A stretch of DNA of 64,000 bases from 0-14-0-20-45-22 sp041645495 (GTDB lineage Bacteria > Fidelibacterota > UBA2242): NCBI GenBank assembly GCA_041645495.1, contig JBAZPZ010000001.1:15298-79297 (forward strand), in the 5' to 3' direction. The position numbers and the translations under genes are program-made. The notes below the pieces were generated by a model, which was not told where the DNA came from, made no database searches, and saw only the letters and a program-made list of their open reading frames with translations. Below, one piece after another: positions 24,618 through 34,900 of the stretch; position 1 is the first letter of the stretch; the number at the start of each line of letters is the position of its first letter.

Positions 24618-24635
24618 CGGTGCTCCTTAAGTTTT
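23428..24635. repeat. tuf direct repeat, copy A
   Basis: About 1,208 bases, matching 38976-40183 at an offset of 15,548, with no difference that I noticed by eye. The match starts at the second base of the stop codon on the plus strand and ends 18 bases upstream of the ATG, so it also includes the ribosome-binding site. It is probably kept uniform by gene conversion. Confidence 0.9.
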
Positions 24636-26723
24636 AAAAAAGTCCGGCACGAAGCCTCTGGTTTTCTCGATAATCGTTTTCTGAACCTTCTTATCACAAA
24701 AATCGTGATTCGAAAATTTCATCGTAAAATTCGCTCTGCCCTGTGTGATCGAGCGAAGATCTGTTGCATAACCGAACATCTCTCTGAGCGGCGTGGATGC
24801 GTCCACGATGTTGATGTTTCCGCGCTTGTTCATACCCGTCACGTTGGCGCGCCGGGAGTTTAAATCGTTGATGACGTCGCCGAGATAAGTATCCGGAACG
24901 GTGACTTCGAGCGACATAATCGGTTCCAAAATCGCCGGTTCGGTTTTCATCAGCGCCTCTTCCAGCGCCATCGAACCTGCGACTTCAAACGCCAGTTCGG
25001 TGGATTCGTCTTCGCGGTATTCGCCGCCGGTGATCGTCACTTTGAGTTTCTGCAGCGGGTAACCGGCTAAGATTCCGCTTTTCAATCTATTGATAACGCC
25101 GCGCTTGATGGCGGGTATAAATTCTTTGGGTAAAACGTCGCCATTGAGTCGGTTCTCGACGATCGCGTCCTGAATGTTTCCGGCGGGTTCGACGAGCAAT
25201 TCAACTTTGGCATACTGTCCTTTTCCGGTCGTTTGGCGATCGAACGTTGCGATTCCGACGGCAGATTTGGTAACGGTTTCACGATACGAAACCTGTGGTT
25301 TGCCGATATGCGCCTTGACGTTGAATTCGCGAAGCAGACGATCGATAAAAATTTCCAGATGAAGTTCACCCATTCCGGAAATGATTGTCTGTCCGCTCTC
25401 TTCGTCTATCTCAACGCGGAAGGTCGGATCTTCCGTCACCAATTTTTCCAGAGAAGCCTGTAATTGTTCCGAATCGGCTTTGCTTTTCGGCTCGATGGAA
25501 ACGTGAACGACCGGTTCCGGAAAGACCATGGATTCGAGGATGATCGGATTCTTGGAGTCACAAAGCGTATGACCCGTGATGCTGTCTTTCAAGCCGACGA
25601 CCGCGCCGATTTCTCCCACAGTCAGCACGTCCTTTTCTTCGCGTTTGTTCGCGTGCATTAGCAAAAGTTTGGAAATCCGCTCTTTTTTCTGGATCGTCGA
25701 GTTGTAAACCAGCGTGCCTTTTTCGAGCATTCCCGAATAGACGCGGATAAAACTCAGACGTCCGACGTGCGGATCGGTCATGATTTTAAAAATGAGTGCC
25801 GAAAACGGATCGTCGATACTGGCCTTGCGCTCGATCGGCGTACCTTTCAGATTTATTCCCTGAATTGGCGGGACGTCAAAAGGTGAAGGCAGGTATTCCA
25901 CGACGGCATTTAACAGCGGCTGAACGCCTTTGTTTTTGAAGGCGGAGCCACAAAAAACCGGAACGATCTTGTTTTGGAGCGTCCCGGTACGAATCGCGCG
26001 TCGGATTTCTTCGGGCTTAATCTCTTCGCCGTTCAGATATTTGGCAAAGACGACGTCGTCAAAGTTCGCGGCTTCTTCGATAAGAAGGCCTCTATATTTT
26101 TCCGCTTCTTCTTTTAAATCGTTCGGGATTTCGCCGTCGTAATAAACGGTTCCGAGTCCGTTGTGATCGTAAACGACGCTTTTTTTCTCGATGAGGTCGA
26201 TGACGCCGTTGAACAGTTCGCCGGTTCCCAGCGGCAGATTGATCGCCACCGGTTTAGCTTTCAGCCGGTCTTTCATCATTTCGAGAACATTGAAAAAGTC
26301 CGCACCGGCTCTGTCCATTTTGTTGACAAACGCGATGCGCGGAATATGGTATTTGTCGGCTTGTCTCCAGACGGTTTCGCTCTGCGGTTCGACGCCGCCG
26401 ACGGCGCAAAAGACGGCGATAGCGCCATCCAGAACTCTCAGCGAGCGTTCGACTTCCGCGGTAAAATCCACGTGTCCCGGCGTATCGATAATATTGATGC
26501 GATGTTCGTCCCAGTAACAGGTCGTTGCCGCTGAAGTAATCGTAATGCCGCGTTCTTTTTCCTGCGCCATCCAATCCATCGTCGCCGAGCCATCATGAAC
26601 TTCGCCCATCCGATGAACCTTGCCGGTATAAAAGAGAATTCTCTCAGTCGTAGTGGTCTTTCCGGCGTCGATGTGCGCCATGATACCAATATTCCTTACG
26701 TTGCTGAGAGTTTCCTGCTTCAC
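24627..26723 (-). CDS. fusA: Elongation factor G
   Basis: A 698-residue translocase with G1 AHIDAGKTTTTERILFYTG, switch region ITITSAATTCYWDEHRINII, DTPGHVDFTAEVERSLRVLD, and NKMDRAGADF. Domains II-V follow, including the domain IV segment HIGKPQVSYRETVTKSAVGI. It moves tRNA-mRNA through the ribosome and helps recycling with RRF. Length is normal. Twelve bases after rpsG and nine before tuf1. Confidence 0.98.
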   Translation of the reverse strand: MKQETLSNVRNIGIMAHIDAGKTTTTERILFYTGKVHRMGEVHDGSATMDWMAQEKERGITITSAATTCYWDEHRINIIDTPGHVDFTAEVERSLRVLDGAIAVFCAVGGVEPQSETVWRQADKYHIPRIAFVNKMDRAGADFFNVLEMMKDRLKAKPVAINLPLGTGELFNGVIDLIEKKSVVYDHNGLGTVYYDGEIPNDLKEEAEKYRGLLIEEAANFDDVVFAKYLNGEEIKPEEIRRAIRTGTLQNKIVPVFCGSAFKNKGVQPLLNAVVEYLPSPFDVPPIQGINLKGTPIERKASIDDPFSALIFKIMTDPHVGRLSFIRVYSGMLEKGTLVYNSTIQKKERISKLLLMHANKREEKDVLTVGEIGAVVGLKDSITGHTLCDSKNPIILESMVFPEPVVHVSIEPKSKADSEQLQASLEKLVTEDPTFRVEIDEESGQTIISGMGELHLEIFIDRLLREFNVKAHIGKPQVSYRETVTKSAVGIATFDRQTTGKGQYAKVELLVEPAGNIQDAIVENRLNGDVLPKEFIPAIKRGVINRLKSGILAGYPLQKLKVTITGGEYREDESTELAFEVAGSMALEEALMKTEPAILEPIMSLEVTVPDTYLGDVINDLNSRRANVTGMNKRGNINIVDASTPLREMFGYATDLRSITQGRANFTMKFSNHDFCDKKVQKTIIEKTRGFVPDFFKT

Positions 26724-26735
26724 AAATTTCCTGAT

Positions 26736-27203
26736 TTATTTGTAATGGGCAAACGCCTTGTTGGCTTCTGCCATTCGATGTGTATCTTCTTTTTTCTTGA
26801 TGGAGCCGCCTTCGTTTCCGGCGGCGGCAATGATTTCTGCAGAGAGTTTTTCCGCCATCGATTTTCCCGGTCTGGCTTTGGCAAACGTAATGATCCAGCG
26901 GGAAGCTAACGCAAACCGGCGTGAGGGTTTGACTTCGATCGGGACCTGATATGTCGCGCCGCCGATGCGTCTGGATTTCACTTCCATGACCGGCGAAACG
27001 TTGTTGACGGCTTTGCGGAACACATCCAGACCATTGGTTTTTTTCGTCTCTTCCACGATCTCGATCGCTTCGTAGAAAACGTTTTCGGCAATCGACTTTT
27101 TTCCTTTTCTCAGAAGATAACTAATGAACCGCGCCGCATCGATCGAATTATATTTCGGATCCGGCAATGTGTGACGAGTAATGACTTTTTTCCTACGAGA
27201 CAT
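26736..27203 (-). CDS. rpsG: 30S ribosomal protein S7
   Basis: A 155-residue S7 from MSRRKKVITRHTLPDPKYNS; the frame continues upstream into rpsL but that part is not S7. Conserved parts include ARFISYLLRKGKKSIAENVF, FRKAVNNVSPVMEVKSRRIG, GATYQVPIEVKPSRRFALAS, RWIITFAKARPGKSMAEKLS. S7 nucleates the 30S head and in E. coli regulates the str operon. Twelve bases before fusA. Confidence 0.96.
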   Translation of the reverse strand: MSRRKKVITRHTLPDPKYNSIDAARFISYLLRKGKKSIAENVFYEAIEIVEETKKTNGLDVFRKAVNNVSPVMEVKSRRIGGATYQVPIEVKPSRRFALASRWIITFAKARPGKSMAEKLSAEIIAAAGNEGGSIKKKEDTHRMAEANKAFAHYK

Positions 27204-27216
27204 ACATGAACCCCTA

Positions 27217-27588
27217 TTATGACGGACGCTTGGTGCCGTATCTGGATCGGCTATTTTTTCTATCGTTGACGCCGCTTGCATCAAGTGTGCCGCGGATAAT
27301 GTGATAACGAACTCCCGGAAGGTCTTTTACACGTCCGCCCTGCACGAGCACGATGGAATGCTCCTGAAGGTTATGACCTTCGCCCGGGATGTAGGCTGTT
27401 ACTTCTATCCCGTTCGATAAACGGACACGAGCAACTTTTCGCAAGGCTGAGTTCGGTTTCTTGGGCGTTGTAGTATAAACGCGCGTGCATACACCTCTCT
27501 TCTGAGGGCAACTGCGAAGCGCGGGCGCCTTCTCCTTCTTGCTAACGATGTCTCTTCCTTTTCGAACTAACTGATTTATTGTCGGCAT
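27217..27588 (-). CDS. rpsL: 30S ribosomal protein S12
   Basis: A 123-residue S12 from MPTINQLVRKGRDIVSKKEK, preceded by GGAGAGAG. The decoding-centre loops are wild type: TTTPKKPNSALRKVARVRLS and VQGGRVKDLPGVRYHIIRGT, with lysines at both classical streptomycin positions, so no streptomycin-resistance change is visible. An upstream in-frame ATG at 27645 would add 19 non-conserved residues and is rejected. The 75-base gap from rpoC is one of the larger ones in the cluster. Confidence 0.96.
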   Translation of the reverse strand: MPTINQLVRKGRDIVSKKEKAPALRSCPQKRGVCTRVYTTTPKKPNSALRKVARVRLSNGIEVTAYIPGEGHNLQEHSIVLVQGGRVKDLPGVRYHIIRGTLDASGVNDRKNSRSRYGTKRPS

Positions 27589-27663
27589 ACTCTCTCCATT
27601 ATAAAAGCCTGCAAAAATACAAAAAATTAATTTTTTAAACAACACCTTTCATAAAACGGAACG

Positions 27664-30600
27664 CTATTTTTGCAAAGCCGCGAGTTCATTTTCCTTGTTT
27701 CTTTCCTTTTCGCGGATGTTATCCCATTCCTGCAATTCTTCTTCCGGCTCCGTCACGAGGATGTTGTTGTACTTGCGTAAACCGGTTCCAGCGGGAATCA
27801 AACGTCCCATGATTACATTTTCTTTCAGACCGCGCAAATAATCGACTTTTCCGGCAACGGCCGCATCGGTCAAAACGCGTGTGGTTTCCTGGAACGACGC
27901 CGCCGAGATGAACGATTCCGTGTTCAGAGAAGCGCGGGTGATGCCCAGCAACATTTCGGTAAATTGAGCCGAATGCGCCGGCCGGGCTTTCGCAGGATTT
28001 TTTTCTTCTTCCTTCAACAACCGGTTGAACTTGGCGAATTCCTTCTTGGAAACGACATCGCCTTCATCCCAGTCGGAATCGCCGACGTTGGTAATGACGA
28101 CGAAGCCTTTCATCCGCTCGTTCTCTTCGATCAGTTCGTTGCGGTTGACGCGATCTTTTTCCAGCAGGTTTGTATCGCCGGAGTCTTCGATGCGGACTTT
28201 CTGCATCATCTGCCGAACGATGACTTCGATGTGTTTATCGTTGATGCGAACGCCCTGGAGTCGATAGACTTCCTGTATCTCGTTCACGAGATATTCCTGA
28301 ACTTTGCGCGGATCCTGAACGGTCAAGATGTCTTGAGGGGCGACCGGTCCTTCGCAGAGTCTGTCGCCGGCCTTTACGTCATCGCCCTGATTGACGAGTA
28401 CGAAACGACCGTACGGAATTTTATATTTCTTGTTGGTGGAACCGTCATAACCGGAGACGATCATCTCGCGAACGCCTTTTTCGGTTTTCCCGAACGTGAC
28501 GCGTCCGTCGATTTCCGTGATGACCGCCGGGTCTTTCGGTCTTCTCGCTTCAAAGAGTTCCGCAACGCGCGGCAGACCGCCGGTAATATCACTGGTCTTT
28601 CCGGTTTCTTTCGGAATCTTCGCAAGCACGTCGCCCTGCGCAACCTTGTCGCCGTCTTTGACGACCAGAATCGCGCGAATCGGCAGGACAAATCCCGGAT
28701 AGACGACCTCTTTGCCGTTCTCTTTACCGACAATATCGATCCTCGGTTCTTTATTGCGGTCTTTCGATTCGATGACCGTTACGGACTTGTGACCGGATTC
28801 ATCGGCTTCGATGCTGTACGTCTGATTTTCGTCCAGATCGTGGAACTGTACCTTACCGGTCTCCAGCGCTAAAATCTGGTCCATGTAAACATCCCACTTG
28901 AACAACGTGTCGCCGATGGTGACGTAATCGCCCTCTTTGACGAACATCAGAGCGCCGTACGGAACGTTGTAGGTGGAAGTGACGCGATTGTTGTCATCGA
29001 CAATGCTCATTAGGGAATTGCGGGACAGGACGACCCAGTGTTCGCCGGATTTGTGCGGCACCGCATGATATTTCCCTTCTTCAAACTTGATCCGACCTTT
29101 GCTCTTCGCTTCGGTCTCGGACTCTTCGACAATTCTTGCCGCAGTACCACCGTAGTGGAAGGTTCTCAGTGTCAGCTGAGTGCCCGGCTCGCCGATAGAT
29201 TGCGCCGCCATGATTCCGACCGATTCGCCGATCGTGACGAGGCGCCCGTTGGCAAGGTTTCTTCCGTAACACATCGCGCACAAACCGCGATGCGATTCGC
29301 AGGTCAAAACGGAGCGGATACGGACTTTTTCAATGCCTGATTCCTGAATCCGTTTCGCCATCTTATCAGTAATTTCCCGTCCGGACTCAACGAGAATCTC
29401 GTTTTCGTCATCCGGGTTATAAATATCTTCCTGCGCGGTACGACCGACGATACGATCCGACAGGTTCTCGATCACGTTTTCCTCTTTTTTCAGAGCCGTG
29501 ACTTCGATGCCGTTGATCGTATGGCAATCCAGTTCGGTAATGACCATGTCGTGCGCAACATCAACCAATCTGCGCGTTAAATATCCGGCGTCGGCGGTTT
29601 TGAGAGCCGTATCAGCCAAACCTTTACGTGCGCCGTGCGTGGAAATGAAGTATTCGAGTACTGTCAAACCTTCCTTGAAGTTTGACGTGATCGGCGTTTC
29701 GATAATTTCGCCGACCTGACCGGTCATCGATTTCTGTGGCTTCGCCATTAGACCGCGCATGGCGGCTAATTGTTTGATCTGCTCACTGCTTCCTCTTGCG
29801 CCGGAGTCAGCCATGATGTAAACCGGATTGAATCCCTGACGATCCTGCGACAGGTGTTCGATCATTTCCTTGGTCAGTTCGTTCGTTGTATGCGTCCATT
29901 CGTCGATCACTTTATTATAGCGCTCGCCTTCCGTCAAAATTCCGTTCTGGAATTTCTTCTGGATTTCTTCGACGCGGTCGAATGACTGACTGAGAATTTC
30001 GCCTTTCCTTTCCGGAATCTGGATGTCGGAAAGTGAAATGGATACGCCGGCTTTCGTCGCAAAGTAAAAGCCGAGGTCTTTCAGAGCATCGAGAAATTTT
30101 ACCGTTTCGTAGTTACCGACGTCCTGGAACACGGTTGAAACGATTCGTTCGACGCTTTTTTTGCTGATTAGTTCGTTGATATAAGGCATCTTCTCTGGCA
30201 GAAGCGAATTGAAAAGTGCCCGGCCGATCGTCGTATCGTGTTTCGCGCCTTTCATCCGAATCTTGACTTTGGCGTGAATGTCCACTTCGCCGATTTCGTA
30301 GGCCAGCATCGCTTCGCGGAACGAACTGAATGACTTTCCTTCGCCCGGAACGCCTGTTTTCTGGCGGGTGATGTAATAAACGCCGAGCACCATGTCCTGT
30401 GAAGGAATGGAGATCGGGAATCCGTGGGCAGGATGTAAAATATTATGGCTGGAAAGTGCGAGAATCCGGCATTCCATTTGCGCTTCGAACGAAAGCGGGA
30501 CGTGGACAGCCATCTGGTCGCCGTCGAAGTCCGCGTTAAAAGCGGCGCAAACCAGCGGATGAATTTGAATCGCCTTTCCATTAATCAGGACAGGTTGAAA

Positions 30601-31944
30601 GGCCTGAATGCCGAGTCGATGCAGCGTCGGCGCACGGTTGAGGAGAATAGGATGATCTTTCACCACATATTCCAGAACGCGATAAACTTCGTTGTCCTTG
30701 CGTTCGACCATCATCTTAGCGGATTTCGGCGTCTTTGCAAGACGACGACGGATGAGTTGATGGATGATATGCGGTTTGAACAGTTCGATCGCCATTTCTT
30801 TCGGTAATCCGCATTGATTCAGTTTCAATGTCGGGCCAACGACGATTACCGAACGACCGCTGTAATCGACGCGTTTTCCAAGCAGGTTCTGCCGGAAGCG
30901 CCCTTCCTTGCCTTTCAGCATGTCGCTGAGGCTCTTGAGCGGACGACGCGTGCCACTTCGGACTTCCGTTCGTCTGCGACTGTTGTCGAACAACGAATCG
31001 ACGGCTTCCTGCAACATTCTCTTTTCGTTCCGAAGAATGACGTCAGGCGCCTTGATCTCGATCAGCTGTTTCAGGCGGTTGTTTCGAATAATGACGCGCC
31101 GGTAGAGATCGTTCAGATCGCTCGCGGCAAATCGACCGCCTTCCAACGGCACCAACGGTCTCAAATCCGGGGGAATGACCGGCAGGACGGTGATAATCAT
31201 CCATTCCGGTTTATTCACGGGTTTCGCTTCGCTGGGCAGGAATGCCTGAACGACTTTGAGACGTTTCAGGATTTCCGCCTTTTGTGTCGCGGATTTCTTA
31301 GATTTCAGTTCCGCTTTCAGGTCGCGGACCAGGACTTCTGTATCGACTTTCTGCAGGAGTTCGCGAATCGCTTCACCGCCGGTTTTGGCGATGAAGTAGC
31401 CCTGCGCTTCATCCTCGTCAAAAAGTTCAGCTTTCGGTCCGAATTTTATCGTGTTCTCGAAAAATTCCTCTTCGGAGATGACCGACTTGTACGGCAGTTT
31501 CGACTGTCCCTGATTGAGGACGACGTACTTCTCGTAATAGACGATCTCTTCAAGGTTTTTCGTCGGAATGTTTAGCAGGTAGTACAGTTTGCTGGGAATC
31601 GAGCGAAGAAACCAGATATGAACGACGGGAACGGCTAACGTGATGTGTCCCATGCGCTCGCGTCTGACCTTTTTCCGGGCGACTTCGACGCCGCACCGGT
31701 CGCAGATGATTCCTTTGTAGCGAATGCGTTTGTACTTTCCGCAATGACATTCCCAGTCCTTGATCGGGCCGAAAATCTTCTCACAGAACAACCCGTCTTT
31801 CTCCGGCTTGTAACTGCGGTAGTTGATGGTTTCCGGTTTGAGAACCTCGCCATGCGACCGGGTTAAAATATTTTCAGGAGAAGAGACATGTATTGTGATC
31901 TTTTCAAACTCTGTACGATGACTAAAAGGTTTTGAAAAATTCAT
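27664..31944 (-). CDS. rpoC: RNA polymerase subunit beta'
   Basis: A 1426-residue beta' subunit. N-terminal zinc site C-x-C...C-x2-C (WECHCGKYKRIRYKGIICDR), catalytic NADFDGDQMAVHVPLS with three Mg-binding aspartates, trigger-loop and bridge-helix region (VYIMADSGARGSSEQIKQLA), and second zinc site CESHRGLCAMC. Length is typical of bacteria without large lineage inserts. It follows rpoB by 35 bases. A C-terminal sequence QEWDNIREKERNKENELAAL is mildly charged. Confidence 0.98.
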   Translation of the reverse strand: MNFSKPFSHRTEFEKITIHVSSPENILTRSHGEVLKPETINYRSYKPEKDGLFCEKIFGPIKDWECHCGKYKRIRYKGIICDRCGVEVARKKVRRERMGHITLAVPVVHIWFLRSIPSKLYYLLNIPTKNLEEIVYYEKYVVLNQGQSKLPYKSVISEEEFFENTIKFGPKAELFDEDEAQGYFIAKTGGEAIRELLQKVDTEVLVRDLKAELKSKKSATQKAEILKRLKVVQAFLPSEAKPVNKPEWMIITVLPVIPPDLRPLVPLEGGRFAASDLNDLYRRVIIRNNRLKQLIEIKAPDVILRNEKRMLQEAVDSLFDNSRRRTEVRSGTRRPLKSLSDMLKGKEGRFRQNLLGKRVDYSGRSVIVVGPTLKLNQCGLPKEMAIELFKPHIIHQLIRRRLAKTPKSAKMMVERKDNEVYRVLEYVVKDHPILLNRAPTLHRLGIQAFQPVLINGKAIQIHPLVCAAFNADFDGDQMAVHVPLSFEAQMECRILALSSHNILHPAHGFPISIPSQDMVLGVYYITRQKTGVPGEGKSFSSFREAMLAYEIGEVDIHAKVKIRMKGAKHDTTIGRALFNSLLPEKMPYINELISKKSVERIVSTVFQDVGNYETVKFLDALKDLGFYFATKAGVSISLSDIQIPERKGEILSQSFDRVEEIQKKFQNGILTEGERYNKVIDEWTHTTNELTKEMIEHLSQDRQGFNPVYIMADSGARGSSEQIKQLAAMRGLMAKPQKSMTGQVGEIIETPITSNFKEGLTVLEYFISTHGARKGLADTALKTADAGYLTRRLVDVAHDMVITELDCHTINGIEVTALKKEENVIENLSDRIVGRTAQEDIYNPDDENEILVESGREITDKMAKRIQESGIEKVRIRSVLTCESHRGLCAMCYGRNLANGRLVTIGESVGIMAAQSIGEPGTQLTLRTFHYGGTAARIVEESETEAKSKGRIKFEEGKYHAVPHKSGEHWVVLSRNSLMSIVDDNNRVTSTYNVPYGALMFVKEGDYVTIGDTLFKWDVYMDQILALETGKVQFHDLDENQTYSIEADESGHKSVTVIESKDRNKEPRIDIVGKENGKEVVYPGFVLPIRAILVVKDGDKVAQGDVLAKIPKETGKTSDITGGLPRVAELFEARRPKDPAVITEIDGRVTFGKTEKGVREMIVSGYDGSTNKKYKIPYGRFVLVNQGDDVKAGDRLCEGPVAPQDILTVQDPRKVQEYLVNEIQEVYRLQGVRINDKHIEVIVRQMMQKVRIEDSGDTNLLEKDRVNRNELIEENERMKGFVVITNVGDSDWDEGDVVSKKEFAKFNRLLKEEEKNPAKARPAHSAQFTEMLLGITRASLNTESFISAASFQETTRVLTDAAVAGKVDYLRGLKENVIMGRLIPAGTGLRKYNNILVTEPEEELQEWDNIREKERNKENELAALQK

Positions 31945-31979
31945 ATTGACCTTTATTCCTCCAGTCCCGGAATTCGGGG

Positions 31980-34900
31980 CTAACTAATATCCATTTCTAT
32001 ACAAAGACCTTGTAATTCCTTGAGGAGAACGTTGAAAGATTCCGGCACGCCGAAATCAGAAAAGTTCTCGCCTTTTACAATGGCATTGTACACTTTCGCG
32101 CGGCCATCGACGTCATCGGACTTAACGGTCAGGATTTCCTGAAGAGTATAGGCGGCGCCATAGGCTTCAAGCGCCCATACTTCCATTTCTCCGAATCGCT
32201 GTCCGCCGAACTGCGCTTTTCCGCCGAGCGGCTGTTGCGTGACCAAAGAGTAAGGTCCAGTGGATCGGGCATGCATCTTGTCTTCGACTAAATGCGACAA
32301 TTTCATCATATAGATGCATCCAACCGTAACAGGATTATCGAACGCTTCGCCGGTTCGGCCATCGTACAACGAGACTTTTCCGGTCTGCGGTAAACCGGCG
32401 ACACGAAGTTCTTCCGTGACTTCCTTTTCGGTTGCGCCGTTAAAAACCGGCGTTTCGTAATAAACACCGAGTTCTTTACCCGCCCATCCAAGCATCGTTT
32501 CGTACAATTGTCCGAGGTTCATACGTGAAGGAACGCCCAGCGGATTCAGGACGATGTCCACCGGCGTGCCGTCTTCGAGGAACGGCATGTCTTCCTGTGG
32601 AACGATAATAGAAACGACGCCTTTGTTTCCGTGGCGTCCTGCCATTTTATCGCCGACCTGAACCTTGCGTTTGTTCGCAACGTAAACCTTAGCGAGTTGA
32701 AGAACGCCAGGCTGAAGATCGTCGCCGACCTTGATCTTGTAGATGCTTTGTTCCAGATCCTCGTCGATCTTTTGGGACAGCAGGATAAAATCCTTGATGA
32801 CCATTTCGATCTTGACGTTGGTTTCCGGATCGGTCGTCCACGATTCCTCGACGCTCAGCGTGTCGAATTTTAGTTCAGCAATCTTCTCTTCGGTTAAAAC
32901 GGTGCCCGCCTTGAGAACTGTCTTGTTTTTGGACATTTCCTTCATAACGGCAACGGTCTTGTCTTTCAGGAATCTTGCCAAAAGCGCATCGCGCCGTTCT
33001 CTCAATGAACGGTGTTTCTGGATGCTAAGACTCGTTTCCTCGTCGATGTGGCGTTTTTCCTCGAGTTTGCTGGTCTTGTTCTTTCTCTGGAAAAGTTTCG
33101 TCTCCACGGCGACGCCCTTGATGCCGGGGTCTGCGCGTTTGGAGGCGTCTTTCACGTCGCTGGCTTTCTCGCCGAAAATCGCCCGTAGCAATTTCTCTTC
33201 GGGTGTCGGATCGGTTTCGCCTTTCGGTGTGACTTTACCGATCAAAATGTCGCCGGTTTCAACTTCGGCGCCGACGCGAATGATACCATTGGCGTCTAAA
33301 TTACGAGTCGCTTCTTCGCTGACATTCGGAATTTCACGCGTCAATTCTTCGTTGCCGCGTTTGGTGTCCCGAACTTCGAGTTCAAATTCTTTGATATGAA
33401 CCGACGTGAAGACGTCGTCGCGTACGACGCGTTCGTTGAGGATGATCGCGTCTTCAAAATTATATCCACGCCATGGCATGAATGCGACCATGACATTTCG
33501 TCCCAGCGCCAATTCGCCCTTGTCCGTCGAACAACCGTCGGCGATGGGCTCGCCCGTCTTGACGACGTCGCCCTTATTGACCAGCGGTCGCTGATTGATG
33601 GCGGTATCCTGATTGGTGCGTAAAAACTTGGCCAGATCGACGCGGATTTTGCCTTGATTTTCGTCCAAAAGAATCTCTTTTTCCGTATCGGTGCGAACGA
33701 CGATGTATTCCGAACAGACCTCATCAATCACGCCGTCTGCGGGTGAAAGAACGGTCGAGCGTGAATCTCTCGCCACCGCTTTTTCCAATCCCGTGCCGAC
33801 GATCGGCACTTCCGGTTTCAACAGCGGCACAGATTGCCTCTGCATGTTGGAACCCATCAGGGCGCGGTTAGCGTCGTCATGTTCCAGGAACGGAATCAAC
33901 GCGGCGGATACCGAAACGATCTGATCCGGCGAAAAATCCATGTAGCGGATTTGCGATGGTGGTGCAATCGGAAATTCACCTCTGATCCGGGCGCGAACGC
34001 GCGGCATGGTGAAATGACCGGCTTCATCGATAGCGGCGTTTGCCTGCGCGATGAGTTCGCGGTCTTCATCGTCAGCCGACAGAAAATCCACTTTGTTGGT
34101 AACTGTTGGAAGACCTTCGATTATTTCGACGCGGCGATACGGCGTCTCGATAAATCCTAATTTATTGACGTAAGCATAGGTCGCGAGCGAGGCGATCAAT
34201 CCGATGTTCGGACCTTCCGGCGTCTCGATCGGGCACAGGCGTCCGTAGTGCGTATAATGCACGTCGCGGACTTCGAATCCTGCCCGGTCGCGTGTCAAAC
34301 CGCCGGGTCCCAAAGATGAGACGCGCCGTTTGTGCGTGATCTCCGCCAGCGGATTCGTCTGATCCATGAACTGAGACAGCTGGCTGGTACCGTAAAACGA
34401 ATTGATGACCGACGTGATGATTCGCGAATTGATCAGGTCCTGAGGTGTTAGATTTTCCGACTCCCGCAGGTTCATGCGTTCCTTGATCGTGCGCGACATC
34501 CGGGTGAAAGCGAGATTGAACTGATTCGTCAGCTGTTCGCCGACGGTTCTCACGCGCCGGTTTCCCAGATGATCGATATCGTCCGGGCCGATCAGACCTT
34601 TTTTCATCTGGACGATGCGTTTCATCAACTCGACGATGTCTTCCTTCGTCAGGACGGTCAGTTCCAACGGCACTTTCAGATTGAATTTCTTATTGATGCG
34701 GTAGCGACCGACCCGTCCCAGATCGTATTTCTTGGGACTGAAGAAAAGCCGTTCGACGAATTTTTTCGCCGTATCCAGATTCGGCGGCTCTCCGGTGCGT
34801 AGGCTTCGGTACAGAAAATAGAGCGCGGATTCTTCGTCCGAGGTTGCCGTATCTTTGCGGAAAGTATTCAGGAAAATATTTCTCTCGATTTCGTCCTCGG

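Noticed and set aside
27204..27284. Longer S7 reading frame
   Set aside because: The added residues lie inside rpsL in another frame and are not part of S7.
30814..31575. 253-residue plus-strand ORF opposite rpoC
   Set aside because: Antisense to conserved rpoC sequence, no family resemblance and no ribosome site.
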